DNA from: an uncultured Collinsella sp. | Lineage (GTDB): Bacteria > Actinomycetota > Coriobacteriia > Coriobacteriales > Coriobacteriaceae | Direction of reading: 5' to 3' | Length of the DNA: 64,000 nucleotides | Assembly: GCA_934667065.1 (NCBI GenBank) | Contig: CAKULD010000006.1 | Span: 62,001 to 126,000 of the forward strand | In this document: one piece after another, positions 17,486 through 26,063 of the stretch | Layout: the number at the start of each line of letters is the position of its first letter | Numbering within the stretch: the first letter of the stretch is position 1 | Notes under the pieces: model-generated | Told to the model about the DNA's origin: nothing | Database searches by the model: none | The model's input: only the letters and a program-made list of their open reading frames with translations | Made by a program: the position numbers and the translations under genes

Positions 17486-17516
17486 TTGACAAATACAAGT
17501 TATCGTCAAACAATAA
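17486..17516 (+). promoter_or_regulatory. Candidate promoter region of the ABC exporter
   Basis: TTGACA (17486-17491) is a consensus -35, with CAATAA (17511-17516) as a weak -10. TTGAC and GTCAA (17505-17509) form a short dyad that a repressor such as the upstream HTH protein could use. The region is AT-rich and upstream of the AAAGGGGG ribosome site of the first ABC gene. Confidence 0.4.
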
Positions 17517-17552
17517 CAACGAGAATTTACGATAAAAGAAAGGGGGAACGAT

Positions 17553-18278
17553 ATGAGCGCATCAGCGGTAAGGCTATCAAAGGTGTCGAAGCGCTATAGG
17601 AAACGGCGCGTTTTGCGTGACGTTTCCTTCGAGGTGCATCAGTCTGAGCTTTGCGCCCTTGTTGGTGCAAACGGGGCGGGCAAAAGCACGCTTATTAAAA
17701 TAGTGCTGGGCCTCTGTGAGCCATCGTCGGGGAGCGTGGAGCTCTTTGGAGGCAAGTCGAAAAAAGAGCTGAGCCTGATGCGGACGCGTGTCGGCTATGT
17801 GCCAGATTCCTGCGGAGCATACCAATCCCTCAGTGCGGCTGAGAATCTTCAAATCCGATGTGCGGAATGGGGGCTTGATGAGAGTCGTGAGGTTCCTCGC
17901 GTTTTGAGTCTAGTCGGGCTGGACGTCGATGAGAAAAAGAGCGTGAGCAGTTTTTCTCTGGGAATGAAACGTCGGCTGGATATAGCTACGGCTTTGTTGG
18001 GTGACACTGACTTGCTTATTTTTGATGAGCCGGCAAATGGGTTGGACCCGCTGGGCATCGAGAATATATGGGCACTTATCGGACGATTGAATCGAGAACA
18101 GGGCAAGACCATGCTCATCTCTAGCCATGATTTGGATGAGTTGGCATCGGTTGCAACAAGTTGCGTGTTTATCCATGACGGTGAACTACTGAAAAATGAA
18201 TCGATGGATGTCATAAGGGATGAGGCGTCGTCCCTAAAAGAGTATTACAGGCGCTTGATGAAGGCGGTCTCGCTATGA
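17553..18278 (+). CDS. ABC exporter ATP-binding protein
   Basis: 241 residues. Walker A GANGAGKST (about 36-44), signature SFSLGMKRRLDIA and Walker B LLIFDEPANGLD are present, with the switch His in SSHDLDEL. The CcmA/NatA style (D-loop ANGLDPLGI) marks an ABC-2 type exporter, often for lipid, drug or peptide. The stop overlaps the start of the first permease (ATGA). Codon use is AT-rich for this genome, hinting at a transferred segment. Confidence 0.9.
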   Translation: MSASAVRLSKVSKRYRKRRVLRDVSFEVHQSELCALVGANGAGKSTLIKIVLGLCEPSSGSVELFGGKSKKELSLMRTRVGYVPDSCGAYQSLSAAENLQIRCAEWGLDESREVPRVLSLVGLDVDEKKSVSSFSLGMKRRLDIATALLGDTDLLIFDEPANGLDPLGIENIWALIGRLNREQGKTMLISSHDLDELASVATSCVFIHDGELLKNESMDVIRDEASSLKEYYRRLMKAVSL

Positions 18279-19099
18279 AGCAGGCGATTCGTGCCATAAG
18301 GGCAGATTTGATGCGTTTGCACAGAATGTTCCCGGCTCAGTTTGGTCTTGCGCTTATGTTGGCGTTCGGTCTTCTCTTTGGCGTCATCCTAAATAACGGA
18401 GCAACTTTGCTAGCCTTTGGCAATGGCGTTTGTGGGGAGGATATTGGTTTCATCTGGAATGTAATCGACCCTTCTGCGCCTGACGAGTCCCTTGCGCGCA
18501 GCGCTTTTGCCGGTACATCCCTGTTCGTCCCACTCATCATTTGTCTGGTGCTTTTACAGGAGCATGGCTATAAAGAGGGATACCGAATTTCTTCGGCAAG
18601 AGGACTCGCCCGCTTTAATGGGGCTCTGGCACACGTGCTTTCGTCTGCTTTAATGATTGTCGCAGCATATAGCGTGCTTTGCCTTCTTCTGCTTGCAATA
18701 GCCATAATACGTGGGGGACAAAACTGCACGCACGGAATGCTGGCTGCATTTTTGCCTGCGATGTTAATCAACGCCGTATTGGTGATATCGGTTGCGTTGG
18801 AGACGGTGACCATCTATCGGATCACAAGCAGCGCTGTATTGAGCGGAGCTGCGGTGATAATTGGATTTGTCATGAGCCTGACGCTCTACGGAGCTTACCT
18901 TCAGTCGCCCATACCATCCTTGCGATGGATCTTCTTTCTTCCGGGGCCGTACCTTGGAGTCGGGTGTGCCCTTGGGTATAGCGATATGGGCCAGCTCACG
19001 CTTCTGGGATATGGCGTGGCAGCTGGCTGTCTATCGGTATTGATTTACGCTCTCGTGACCTGTCGTGTCGGAGGTGTGCTCAATGGCTCGTCAGATTAA
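18275..19099 (+). CDS. ABC-2 type permease, first subunit
   Basis: 274 residues, overlapping the ATPase stop. About six hydrophobic segments with a large outer loop after the first (about 45-75) fit an ABC-2 permease such as those of lantibiotic-immunity or NatB-like exporters. No sequence motif shows the substrate. Its end overlaps the second permease by 17 bases, so the three proteins are translated together. Confidence 0.75.
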   Translation: MKQAIRAIRADLMRLHRMFPAQFGLALMLAFGLLFGVILNNGATLLAFGNGVCGEDIGFIWNVIDPSAPDESLARSAFAGTSLFVPLIICLVLLQEHGYKEGYRISSARGLARFNGALAHVLSSALMIVAAYSVLCLLLLAIAIIRGGQNCTHGMLAAFLPAMLINAVLVISVALETVTIYRITSSAVLSGAAVIIGFVMSLTLYGAYLQSPIPSLRWIFFLPGPYLGVGCALGYSDMGQLTLLGYGVAAGCLSVLIYALVTCRVGGVLNGSSD

Positions 19100-19901
19100 A
19101 AGGTTCCTCCATTCAGAATTGAAGCATGTGAGCAAAAGAGCATACGCCTTAATCCTGGCAATTTATGCGTGCATGGTGGTATTGCAGCTTAATTCTTTCC
19201 CGATGTGGTTCTGTAGCCTCCGTGAGAACAGTTTCTTGGGCTTTTTCCCAGACCCGACGCTTCGGCTATCGGCAGAGGATGTCCTTCTATTTGGTAATGC
19301 AGAGGTTTTTCGCGGTCTGCTGTTCAACGTGGCCCCGTTGGCTCACGCATTGTTCTTTCCGTTCATCGCGGCTTGCATTGTGCCGTGCTTTGTCAGTTCG
19401 GGCTTTGTTGAGGAACCGTGGGGGTTGTCGGAGGCTCGGGGAGGGAAGCGTGTGTGCGCTATCGTTGCGCGAGCGATGCTGTCTTCTTTCGCCCTTTTGG
19501 GCGCCTTTGTCCTGTCGAGCGTCGTTTTGTACCGTCTTAACTGCGCAATCGTTCTGGATGCACAACAGTATTTCAACCTAGATATATTTTGCTATCGACT
19601 TCTTCTGACCAGTGTCGTCTGCCTGGCATACACGGTCTCTAGCGTGATCGTTGTTTCTTATTTTGGGTCTGGCTTCGGTCCCATTGGCATGTTGTTGCTT
19701 GCCAACGTCGTAGCGATCTACATACAGCTCGGAGCCGATTCCATGCTTCCGCTTCCGTCCTCGATGCTCATGTGGACTTGCGGTGTGACCCCGTTGGGGA
19801 ATGGCCAATGCGTTTCGATTTTAATTGACTGTCTAATAAACGTAGCAAGCGTTTTAGCCATCTGCTTTACCGTCGACCGATTGCGGTCGAGATTTCTTTG
19901 A
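19083..19901 (+). CDS. ABC-2 type permease, second subunit
   Basis: 272 residues from the ATG that follows GGAGGTG; this ribosome site lies inside the previous gene. About six hydrophobic segments are seen, and the layout resembles the first permease (early helix, long outer loop, helix cluster), so the pair probably forms a heterodimer with the ATPase. Substrate unknown. Confidence 0.72.
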   Translation: MARQIKRFLHSELKHVSKRAYALILAIYACMVVLQLNSFPMWFCSLRENSFLGFFPDPTLRLSAEDVLLFGNAEVFRGLLFNVAPLAHALFFPFIAACIVPCFVSSGFVEEPWGLSEARGGKRVCAIVARAMLSSFALLGAFVLSSVVLYRLNCAIVLDAQQYFNLDIFCYRLLLTSVVCLAYTVSSVIVVSYFGSGFGPIGMLLLANVVAIYIQLGADSMLPLPSSMLMWTCGVTPLGNGQCVSILIDCLINVASVLAICFTVDRLRSRFL

Positions 19902-19940
19902 CTTTTTGCGAGGGATGATCATACCGAGCATACCAAATAC

Positions 19941-19980
19941 AGGGGGGGGCGGGCACCGTGGCTGGTGTCCGCCCCCCCCT
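19941..19980. terminator. G/C-tract hairpin between convergent genes
   Basis: AGGGGGGGGCGGGCACC and GGTGTCCGCCCCCCCCT pair over 17 positions with one G-U, around GTGGCT. It lies between the exporter stop (19901) and the amidotransferase stop (20015). The run of eight G is unusual and there is no T-run, but position fits a two-way terminator. Confidence 0.65.
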
Positions 19981-20014
19981 GGCTTAGGAGGCTTTAACCT
20001 GAGTGGTTTGCGAG

Positions 20015-20824
20015 CTAGCGGGCTCGCTTAACCTCGGCCGCTGCCTCGACAAACGACTTCCACAGGTTAAAGTCGGTCTCGAGTGTCTGCCAGGTGTACT
20101 CGGGGTGCCATTGCACGCCCAGGCAGAAGGGCTGGCCCTCGACCTCGATGCACTCGGGCACGCCGTCGGTTGCCTGGGCGACCAGGCGCGTATGCTTGCC
20201 CAGACGATCGACGCAGCAATGGTGCGCCGAGTTGGTCTGGATGAGCTTGTGCCCGCCGAGTGCGCGCTCCAGCAGCGAGCCCGGTACGACCTCGACGGGA
20301 TGCACGGGGTCGTTGAGCACGTGGGTGTGGCGCCACTGCGTGCGGCCCTCACGCGCACCCAGGCTCGGCACGTCCATGCACAGGGTACCGCCGGTGGCGA
20401 CGTTTAACAGCTGCGTGCCGCGGCAGGTGGTAAAGAGCGGCTTTTTGGCGCGGAGCACCTCATTGACCAGCTTGAACTCAAAACGGTCACGAATCTCGCA
20501 GCACAGCGTGGGGTCGTAGGGGCGCTCGTCGCCCCAACGCTTGGGGTTGACGTCGGGGCCGCCAGGGATGGCGATACCGTCGGCGATGTCCACGTAATGG
20601 CGGATGACCTCGATATCCTCGGTGATGGACATCTGCAGTGGCAGGCCGCCGGCGGCAAGGATGGCGTCGACAAAGACGCTGGCGATCTCCTCGTTGGGGG
20701 AGAGCGTCTCGCTCAAAAACGGCTTCGCTTCTTCCCAGCGCGGCGCGACGAGGATAAGCGGGCGGTCGGCAGGGGCGACGTCGACATGCGGGGTATAGGA
20801 CGATGAAGTGCGAGTTCCGATCAT
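20015..20824 (-). CDS. C26-type glutamine amidotransferase (gamma-glutamyl-GABA hydrolase-like)
   Basis: 269 residues from the ATG at 20824. Class I amidotransferase features: GIAIPGGPDVNPKRW, nucleophile Cys in FTTCRGTQLLNV and the His-Glu of QWHPE. Peptidase C26 members such as PuuD hydrolyse gamma-glutamyl amides. It starts 53 bases after the amino acid ABC ATPase gene and is probably the last gene of that operon, suggesting that imported gamma-glutamyl compounds or polyamine derivatives are processed; that is inference. Confidence 0.83.
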   Translation of the reverse strand: MIGTRTSSSYTPHVDVAPADRPLILVAPRWEEAKPFLSETLSPNEEIASVFVDAILAAGGLPLQMSITEDIEVIRHYVDIADGIAIPGGPDVNPKRWGDERPYDPTLCCEIRDRFEFKLVNEVLRAKKPLFTTCRGTQLLNVATGGTLCMDVPSLGAREGRTQWRHTHVLNDPVHPVEVVPGSLLERALGGHKLIQTNSAHHCCVDRLGKHTRLVAQATDGVPECIEVEGQPFCLGVQWHPEYTWQTLETDFNLWKSFVEAAAEVKRAR

Positions 20825-20876
20825 AGGTGTAGCTTTCGAATCCGGATTGACATGGCAGGCGTGCGTGGTTCCCGGG

Positions 20877-21641
<765 letters not shown>

Positions 21642-21677
21642 AATGCTCGGCTCCTAATTCCTAGAAATCGTAAATCG

Positions 21678-22511
21678 TTAGCGGATGATGGTCGCGCCGG
21701 TCTTGTGCGAAACGTAGATGGCGGCCTTGTTAATCGCGACGTTGATGAGGATGTAGATGACCGCAATCACCAGGTAGACCGACACGAGGGCGTCGTAGTT
21801 GGTGATGAGCACGCGGGCGTTCTGCATCAGGTCGGGATAGCTCACCACGTAGGCGACGGTGGTGTCCTTGACCACGACCACAAGCTGCGAAATCAACGAC
21901 GGGATGATAAAGCGAATCGCCTGGGGCAGCACGATTTTAAAGGTGATTTTGGCCTTGGAGAGGCCGAGCGCCTGGGCTGCCTCGACCTGGCCGCGCGGTA
22001 CGGCGTTGACGCCGGCGCGGAAGATCTCGGCCAGTACGCCGGCCGCCGCGAGCGCGACGGGCAGCGTGAGCATCCAAAACGACGGCAGCGCGATTTTGTA
22101 CTGGGGCAGCACCAAAAAGAAGAAGTAGATGAACAGCAGGCTCGGCACGCCGCGGAAGAAGTCGGTGAGCACGCGGCAGATAAGCTGTAACGGCTTGATG
22201 TCGCTCGTGCGGCCAAGCATAAGGGCGAGGCCCAGCACCAGTGCGATGGCGCCGGCGGTGAGTGCAACCTTAACGGTGCCCTCAAAGCCGGCGAGCAAGA
22301 ACTTCCAGGTGGTGAGGTGCGTAAAGAAGTACCAGTAATGGACCGAAAGCTGACCGGTCACATAAAAGCGCTGCAGCACAAGGACGACGAGTGCGGCTAC
22401 GGCAACGAGCGAGATGGCGGTGCCGATACGAATCTTGGCGCGCATTTTGGGGCCGGGAGCCTCGTAGAGCGCATCGCGCATGGTGAGCGCGGGGGAGGAG
22501 TGCTTGCTCAT
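21678..22511 (-). CDS. Polar amino acid ABC transporter permease (GluD-like)
   Basis: 277 residues with about six membrane segments and a 45-residue cytoplasmic N-terminal part. The EAA-type loop VEAAQALGLSKAKITFKIVLPQA contacts the ATPase. It overlaps the previous permease gene by four bases (ATGA). Together they form the channel for glutamate, glutamine or a similar amino acid. Confidence 0.9.
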   Translation of the reverse strand: MSKHSSPALTMRDALYEAPGPKMRAKIRIGTAISLVAVAALVVLVLQRFYVTGQLSVHYWYFFTHLTTWKFLLAGFEGTVKVALTAGAIALVLGLALMLGRTSDIKPLQLICRVLTDFFRGVPSLLFIYFFFLVLPQYKIALPSFWMLTLPVALAAAGVLAEIFRAGVNAVPRGQVEAAQALGLSKAKITFKIVLPQAIRFIIPSLISQLVVVVKDTTVAYVVSYPDLMQNARVLITNYDALVSVYLVIAVIYILINVAINKAAIYVSHKTGATIIR

Positions 22512-23167
22512 CGGAGGATCCTCACCTTCTTATCGATGTAGTTGCCAATGTGGCTCACCACAAAGGCCGTACCCAGGTAGCCGAGGGCCGAGATAAAGAA
22601 CGCGGCGACGCCACCGAGCGAGCGCGTGTTGATGTAGCTCACGACGCCGGTGAGCTCCTGCGGTTGAAGCGGCACCTGGCTGCCGAGGGCGGTGGTGAGC
22701 ATGACGGCGATAAAGAGGTTGGTCATGGGCAGCACGCTCGAACGCAATGCCTGCGGAATCACGATTTTGGCGAGGATGCGGCTGAAACTCATGCCGAGCG
22801 AACGGGCCGCCTCGACCTGGCCCACGCCCACGGTGTTGATGCCGCTCATAAAGTTCTCGGAACCAAAGGCCGAGCCCAGCAGCACCGTGGCGACGATGAC
22901 GCAGGTGCGATAGGGCAGGACGATCTTGAGCGGCGGCAGCGCGTAGACGACGATGATGAGCAGCGCGATGCCGGGGATGTTACGGAAGACCTGCACGTAC
23001 AGGTCACCAAAGACGCGCAACGGCTTGAGCGGCGACACGCGCATCACGGTGACGGCAACAGCCAGCACCATGGCGATGGCAAACGACTCAAGCGTCATGC
23101 CCCAAGTCGCGAGCAGCGCGTCGATATAGTTCTGGCCATAGAGCGACCAGAGCTCGGAGAGACTCAT
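22508..23167 (-). CDS. Polar amino acid ABC transporter permease (GluC-like)
   Basis: 219 residues, about five membrane segments, HisM family. The EAA loop reads VEAARSLGMSFSRILAKIVIPQALR. A GGGAGG site precedes the ATG. It lies 139 bases after the binding-protein gene; a hairpin in that gap probably reduces its expression relative to the binding protein. Confidence 0.9.
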   Translation of the reverse strand: MSLSELWSLYGQNYIDALLATWGMTLESFAIAMVLAVAVTVMRVSPLKPLRVFGDLYVQVFRNIPGIALLIIVVYALPPLKIVLPYRTCVIVATVLLGSAFGSENFMSGINTVGVGQVEAARSLGMSFSRILAKIVIPQALRSSVLPMTNLFIAVMLTTALGSQVPLQPQELTGVVSYINTRSLGGVAAFFISALGYLGTAFVVSHIGNYIDKKVRILR

Positions 23168-23191
23168 GCGGACCTCCCGCCGGTAAGGAAA

Positions 23192-23217
23192 GGGGCTCCC
23201 GTATGTACGGAAGCCCC
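23192..23217 (-). terminator. Attenuating hairpin between binding protein and permeases
   Basis: On the reverse strand GGGGCTTCCGTA pairs with TACGGGAGCCCC (one G-U) and is followed by TTTCCTT. Partial terminators at this place are common in ABC operons and leave the binding protein in excess. Confidence 0.65.
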
Positions 23218-23306
23218 GACAACTCAGTAAGGAAACAGTTTAGCGCAATAAAGCGTTCCGTACGTTTCCATATGGTTTCGTAGCGGCTGTTGCCCAGCTT
23301 ACAAGC

Positions 23307-24302
23307 TTAGGCGCCGACCTCGGGCAGCTCGGGAACGTTGGTGTCGCCCGTGCGGTCGCCGATGCAGATCTGCCACAGCTCGGTCCAGGTGCCGTCGTCC
23401 TCGATCTTCTTAAGGAAGTCGTTGACAAAGGCGACGCCGTCGGAATCGAGCGGCAGGCCGATGCCGTAGGGCTCCTTGCTGCCGAAGGGCTTGCCGGCGA
23501 TCTTGTATTTGCCGGGCTCGCGCACCAGGGCGCTCTGCTGCATGTTGTTGTCGATGACGTAGGCGTCGACGCGGCCCTGCTGGAGCGCCTGGCGGGCCTC
23601 CTCGTCGGTCTTGAACTCCTGCTGGCTTGCCTTGGGAGCGAACTCCTCCAGGATGGCGGGGCCGTTGGAGCCGGACTGGACGGCGACGTTCTTGTCGGCC
23701 AGGTCGTCGACGCTCTTGATGTCGTCGTTGTCGGCGAGCACCAGGATGGCCTGCTGGGTGTAGTAGTAGGGGCCGGCAAAGGAGACGAGCTTCTTGCGCT
23801 CATCGGTGATGGTGTAGGTGGCGAATACGGCGTCGACCTGGCCGTTCTGCAGTACGGACTCACGCGTGTCGGAGGTCACCTGGGTAATCTCGACCTTGTT
23901 CTCGCCCAGGATGTAGTTGGACAGGAGCTGTGCGATACCGGCGTCGAAACCACGGGTCTGGCCATCCTTCTCGTTGAGGAGGGAGAACAGCGTGGAGGTC
24001 TGAACGCCACCGATCTTAAAGACGCCGGCGTCCTTGACGGCCGTGGCCCAGGTGCTGGCGGCGATGGCATCGTCATCGGCCTTGGGGCCGTTGTCGACGA
24101 GCTTGTCGAATGCCTTGGCGTCGAGTGTGGTGGAAGCCTCGGTATCGTCGGAGCTCTTGGAAGAGCCGGCGGCGGAGCCCTTATCGGCCTCGGCGCTGGT
24201 GTCGGAGCAGCCGGCAAGACCCAAGCCGGCGACGGTTGCGAAGGTGGCGGCGACAAAGCCGCGGCGGTCGAGAACGACCTGCTGGGAGAGGTTCTTGCTC
24301 AT
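23307..24302 (-). CDS. Amino acid ABC transporter substrate-binding lipoprotein (GluB-like)
   Basis: 331 residues. The N-terminus has twin Arg R13-R14 (LDRRGFVAA), a hydrophobic stretch and a lipobox LAGC with C32, so it is probably exported, perhaps by Tat, and lipidated. The mature part is a family 3 solute-binding protein (FDAGIAQLLSNYILG, VDAVFATYTITDERKKLVSFAGPYY, SGSNGPAILEE). A Ser/Asp-rich linker (about 35-60) follows the lipid anchor. First gene of the uptake operon, divergent from the alcohol dehydrogenase. Confidence 0.92.
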   Translation of the reverse strand: MSKNLSQQVVLDRRGFVAATFATVAGLGLAGCSDTSAEADKGSAAGSSKSSDDTEASTTLDAKAFDKLVDNGPKADDDAIAASTWATAVKDAGVFKIGGVQTSTLFSLLNEKDGQTRGFDAGIAQLLSNYILGENKVEITQVTSDTRESVLQNGQVDAVFATYTITDERKKLVSFAGPYYYTQQAILVLADNDDIKSVDDLADKNVAVQSGSNGPAILEEFAPKASQQEFKTDEEARQALQQGRVDAYVIDNNMQQSALVREPGKYKIAGKPFGSKEPYGIGLPLDSDGVAFVNDFLKKIEDDGTWTELWQICIGDRTGDTNVPELPEVGA

Positions 24303-24416
24303 GGGAGAACACCTTTCTCAAAAAATCCTAGCGGTTGAGTAGAGTTATACCCTATCAAGCTCAAAAGGGTCAACACGAAATAACTCAGAAACATACTTAC
24401 CTTATGGGTTATTCCA

Positions 24417-24449
24417 CCTACCAAAAAGGGACAGGTTTATTTTGGTAGG
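24417..24449. repeat. GGGACAG-core hairpin, copy B
   Basis: Arms CCTACCAAAA and TTTTGGTAGG pair perfectly around AGGGACAGGTTTA, then TTTTATCTG. It lies in the 268-base divergent gap between the binding protein and the dehydrogenase. Compared with copy A, a G-C pair has become A-T, keeping the stem. Confidence 0.85.
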
Positions 24450-24570
24450 TTTTATCTGGGCAAACGTCGGTTTTCGCTGTTGGGACGGTAGCTTGCGGCC
24501 GGGGCGGCTGCGCACGGCGGTCGCTATAATGGCGGCAACACGACACATATATACGTGAGGAGATCATTGC

Positions 24571-25773
24571 ATGAACGGCTATTCATTCTTCGCGCCGACC
24601 AAGGTGTTGTTTGGCGCGGGCAAACTGAGCGAGCTGGGCGCACAGAAGCTCCCCGGCGCCAAGGCGCTCATCGTCACAACGGGCGGCAACTCGGTCAAGC
24701 GCTTTGGATATCTGCAGCGCGTGGAGGCCGAGCTCGACCGCGCCGGCGTGGCACACGAGCTGTTCGACCGCATTGAACCCAACCCGCTGCGCGAAACCGT
24801 CAACGCGGGTGGCTGGATGGCGCGCACCCATGGCTGCGACTTTGTGCTGGCGCTCGGCGGCGGCTCGGTCATGGACGGCAGCAAGGGCATCTGCGCGGTG
24901 GCGGCAAACCCGCACACGGACGCCGAGGGCAACGAGTGCCCTGGTGATATCTGGGACTTTGTGAACGGCGGCACCGCGCTTGGGCTGCCCATTCCCAACG
25001 ATCCGCTGCCGCTGGTGTGCGTGACTACCACGGCCGGCACCGGCTCGGAGGCCGACGCGGGCGGCGTGATCTCCTGTGAGGAGAATGACGAGAAGCTGCG
25101 CTTGGGCGATCCGCGCCTGTTCCCGGTGCTTTCGGTCGTCGACCCCGAGCTTATGGTGAGCGTTCCGGCGCGCTTGACGGCCTATCAGGGATTCGATGCT
25201 CTGTTCCACAACGTTGAGTGCTATATCGCCAATACCAACACGCCCATGGGTGACATGGTTTGCCGCGAGGGTATTCGACGCGCCGCGGCTTCGCTGGCTG
25301 CATGCGTGAACAGCGGCGACGACCTGGATGCGCGTGCCGAGCTCGCTTTTGCCAACACACTCGGCGGCTATGCCATGGTGTGCTCGGGCTGCGCGGGATG
25401 CCACGGCCTTGAGCACGGTATGAGTGCACATCATCACGACCTGCCGCACGGCGCCGGCCTCATCATGATCGCGCGCGCCTACCACACGTGGATGATCGAT
25501 CACGGTGCCGCGCCCGAGCGTTATATCGACATGGCGCGCCTGATGGGTAATGTTGCCGCGGATGATCCGCACGATTTTGTAATTGAACTCACGCGCTTGA
25601 TGGAGGCTTGCCATGTGGCGGACCTCGCCATGAGCGAGTGGGGGATTACTGCCGAAGAGCTGTCGGCGATCGCACACAATGCCCTGACGACCAACGACGC
25701 CCTGTTCGGTCACGATCCTATCGCCCTAACCGAGCCCGACGTCGTCGAGATCCTCAAGCAAAGCTATTGCTAA
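24571..25773 (+). CDS. Iron-containing alcohol dehydrogenase
   Basis: 400 residues. Group III ADH features: FAPTKVLFGAGK at the start, ALGGGSVMDGSKGI for NAD(P), TTTAGTGSEAD, and the metal site of GFDALFHNVECY (His), with two His in CHGLEHGMSAHHHDLPHGAGL. The upstream Asp of the metal site is in the QGFDALF stretch. It interconverts an aldehyde or ketone and an alcohol, likely in fermentation (BdhA/butanol-dehydrogenase type). GAGGAG precedes the ATG. It is monocistronic and followed by the palindrome array. Confidence 0.92.
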   Translation: MNGYSFFAPTKVLFGAGKLSELGAQKLPGAKALIVTTGGNSVKRFGYLQRVEAELDRAGVAHELFDRIEPNPLRETVNAGGWMARTHGCDFVLALGGGSVMDGSKGICAVAANPHTDAEGNECPGDIWDFVNGGTALGLPIPNDPLPLVCVTTTAGTGSEADAGGVISCEENDEKLRLGDPRLFPVLSVVDPELMVSVPARLTAYQGFDALFHNVECYIANTNTPMGDMVCREGIRRAAASLAACVNSGDDLDARAELAFANTLGGYAMVCSGCAGCHGLEHGMSAHHHDLPHGAGLIMIARAYHTWMIDHGAAPERYIDMARLMGNVAADDPHDFVIELTRLMEACHVADLAMSEWGITAEELSAIAHNALTTNDALFGHDPIALTEPDVVEILKQSYC

Positions 25774-25789
25774 CTACCTTGCTGCTTTG

Positions 25790-26005
25790 TCTCAATCTGT
25801 AACATCTGCAGCCGTTTTTGACGAGTAACTGTTACAGATTGAGATTTTCTCTTCAGGGGAATTCGAATGTCTCGATCTGTAACAGTTGGACGTGATTTTG
25901 GCCCCTAACTGTTACAGATTGAGATAAACATCAGGGGCTTAAACGTCTCGTCTCAATCTGTAACGTCTAGATGCAAATTCTGCCTCTAGATGTTACAGAT
26001 CAAGA
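25790..26005. repeat. Tandem array of three palindromic units, period 80-81 bp
   Basis: Units start at 25790, 25870 and 25951. Each opens with TCTCAATCTGTAAC (or one or two changes) and closes with its complement, e.g. arms 25790-25804/25830-25844 (15 bp perfect), 25870-25887/25907-25924 (18 bp, one G-U) and 25951-25971/25985-26005 (21 bp, two mismatches). All six half-sites keep ATCTGTAAC or GTTACAGAT, while loops differ. Spacers share TCAGGGG and GTCTCG, so whole units were duplicated. No gene lies here. Confidence 0.9.
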
Positions 26006-26023
26006 TAATTGCGTCGCGAAAAT

Positions 26024-26063
26024 AAAAACCTCCGCAAGGGCGTTTCCCTTTGCGGAGGTTTTT
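26024..26063 (-). terminator. Intrinsic terminator of the DXS-like gene
   Basis: Reverse-strand ACCTCCGCAAAGGG pairs with CCCTTGCGGAGGT (one bulge), with A-run before and TTTTTATTTT after. It begins directly at the stop codon. Confidence 0.92.

Noticed and set aside
25790..26005. CRISPR array
   Set aside because: Repeats carry internal dyads with diverged loops, only three units exist at 80-bp period, spacers are themselves related, and no cas gene is near.
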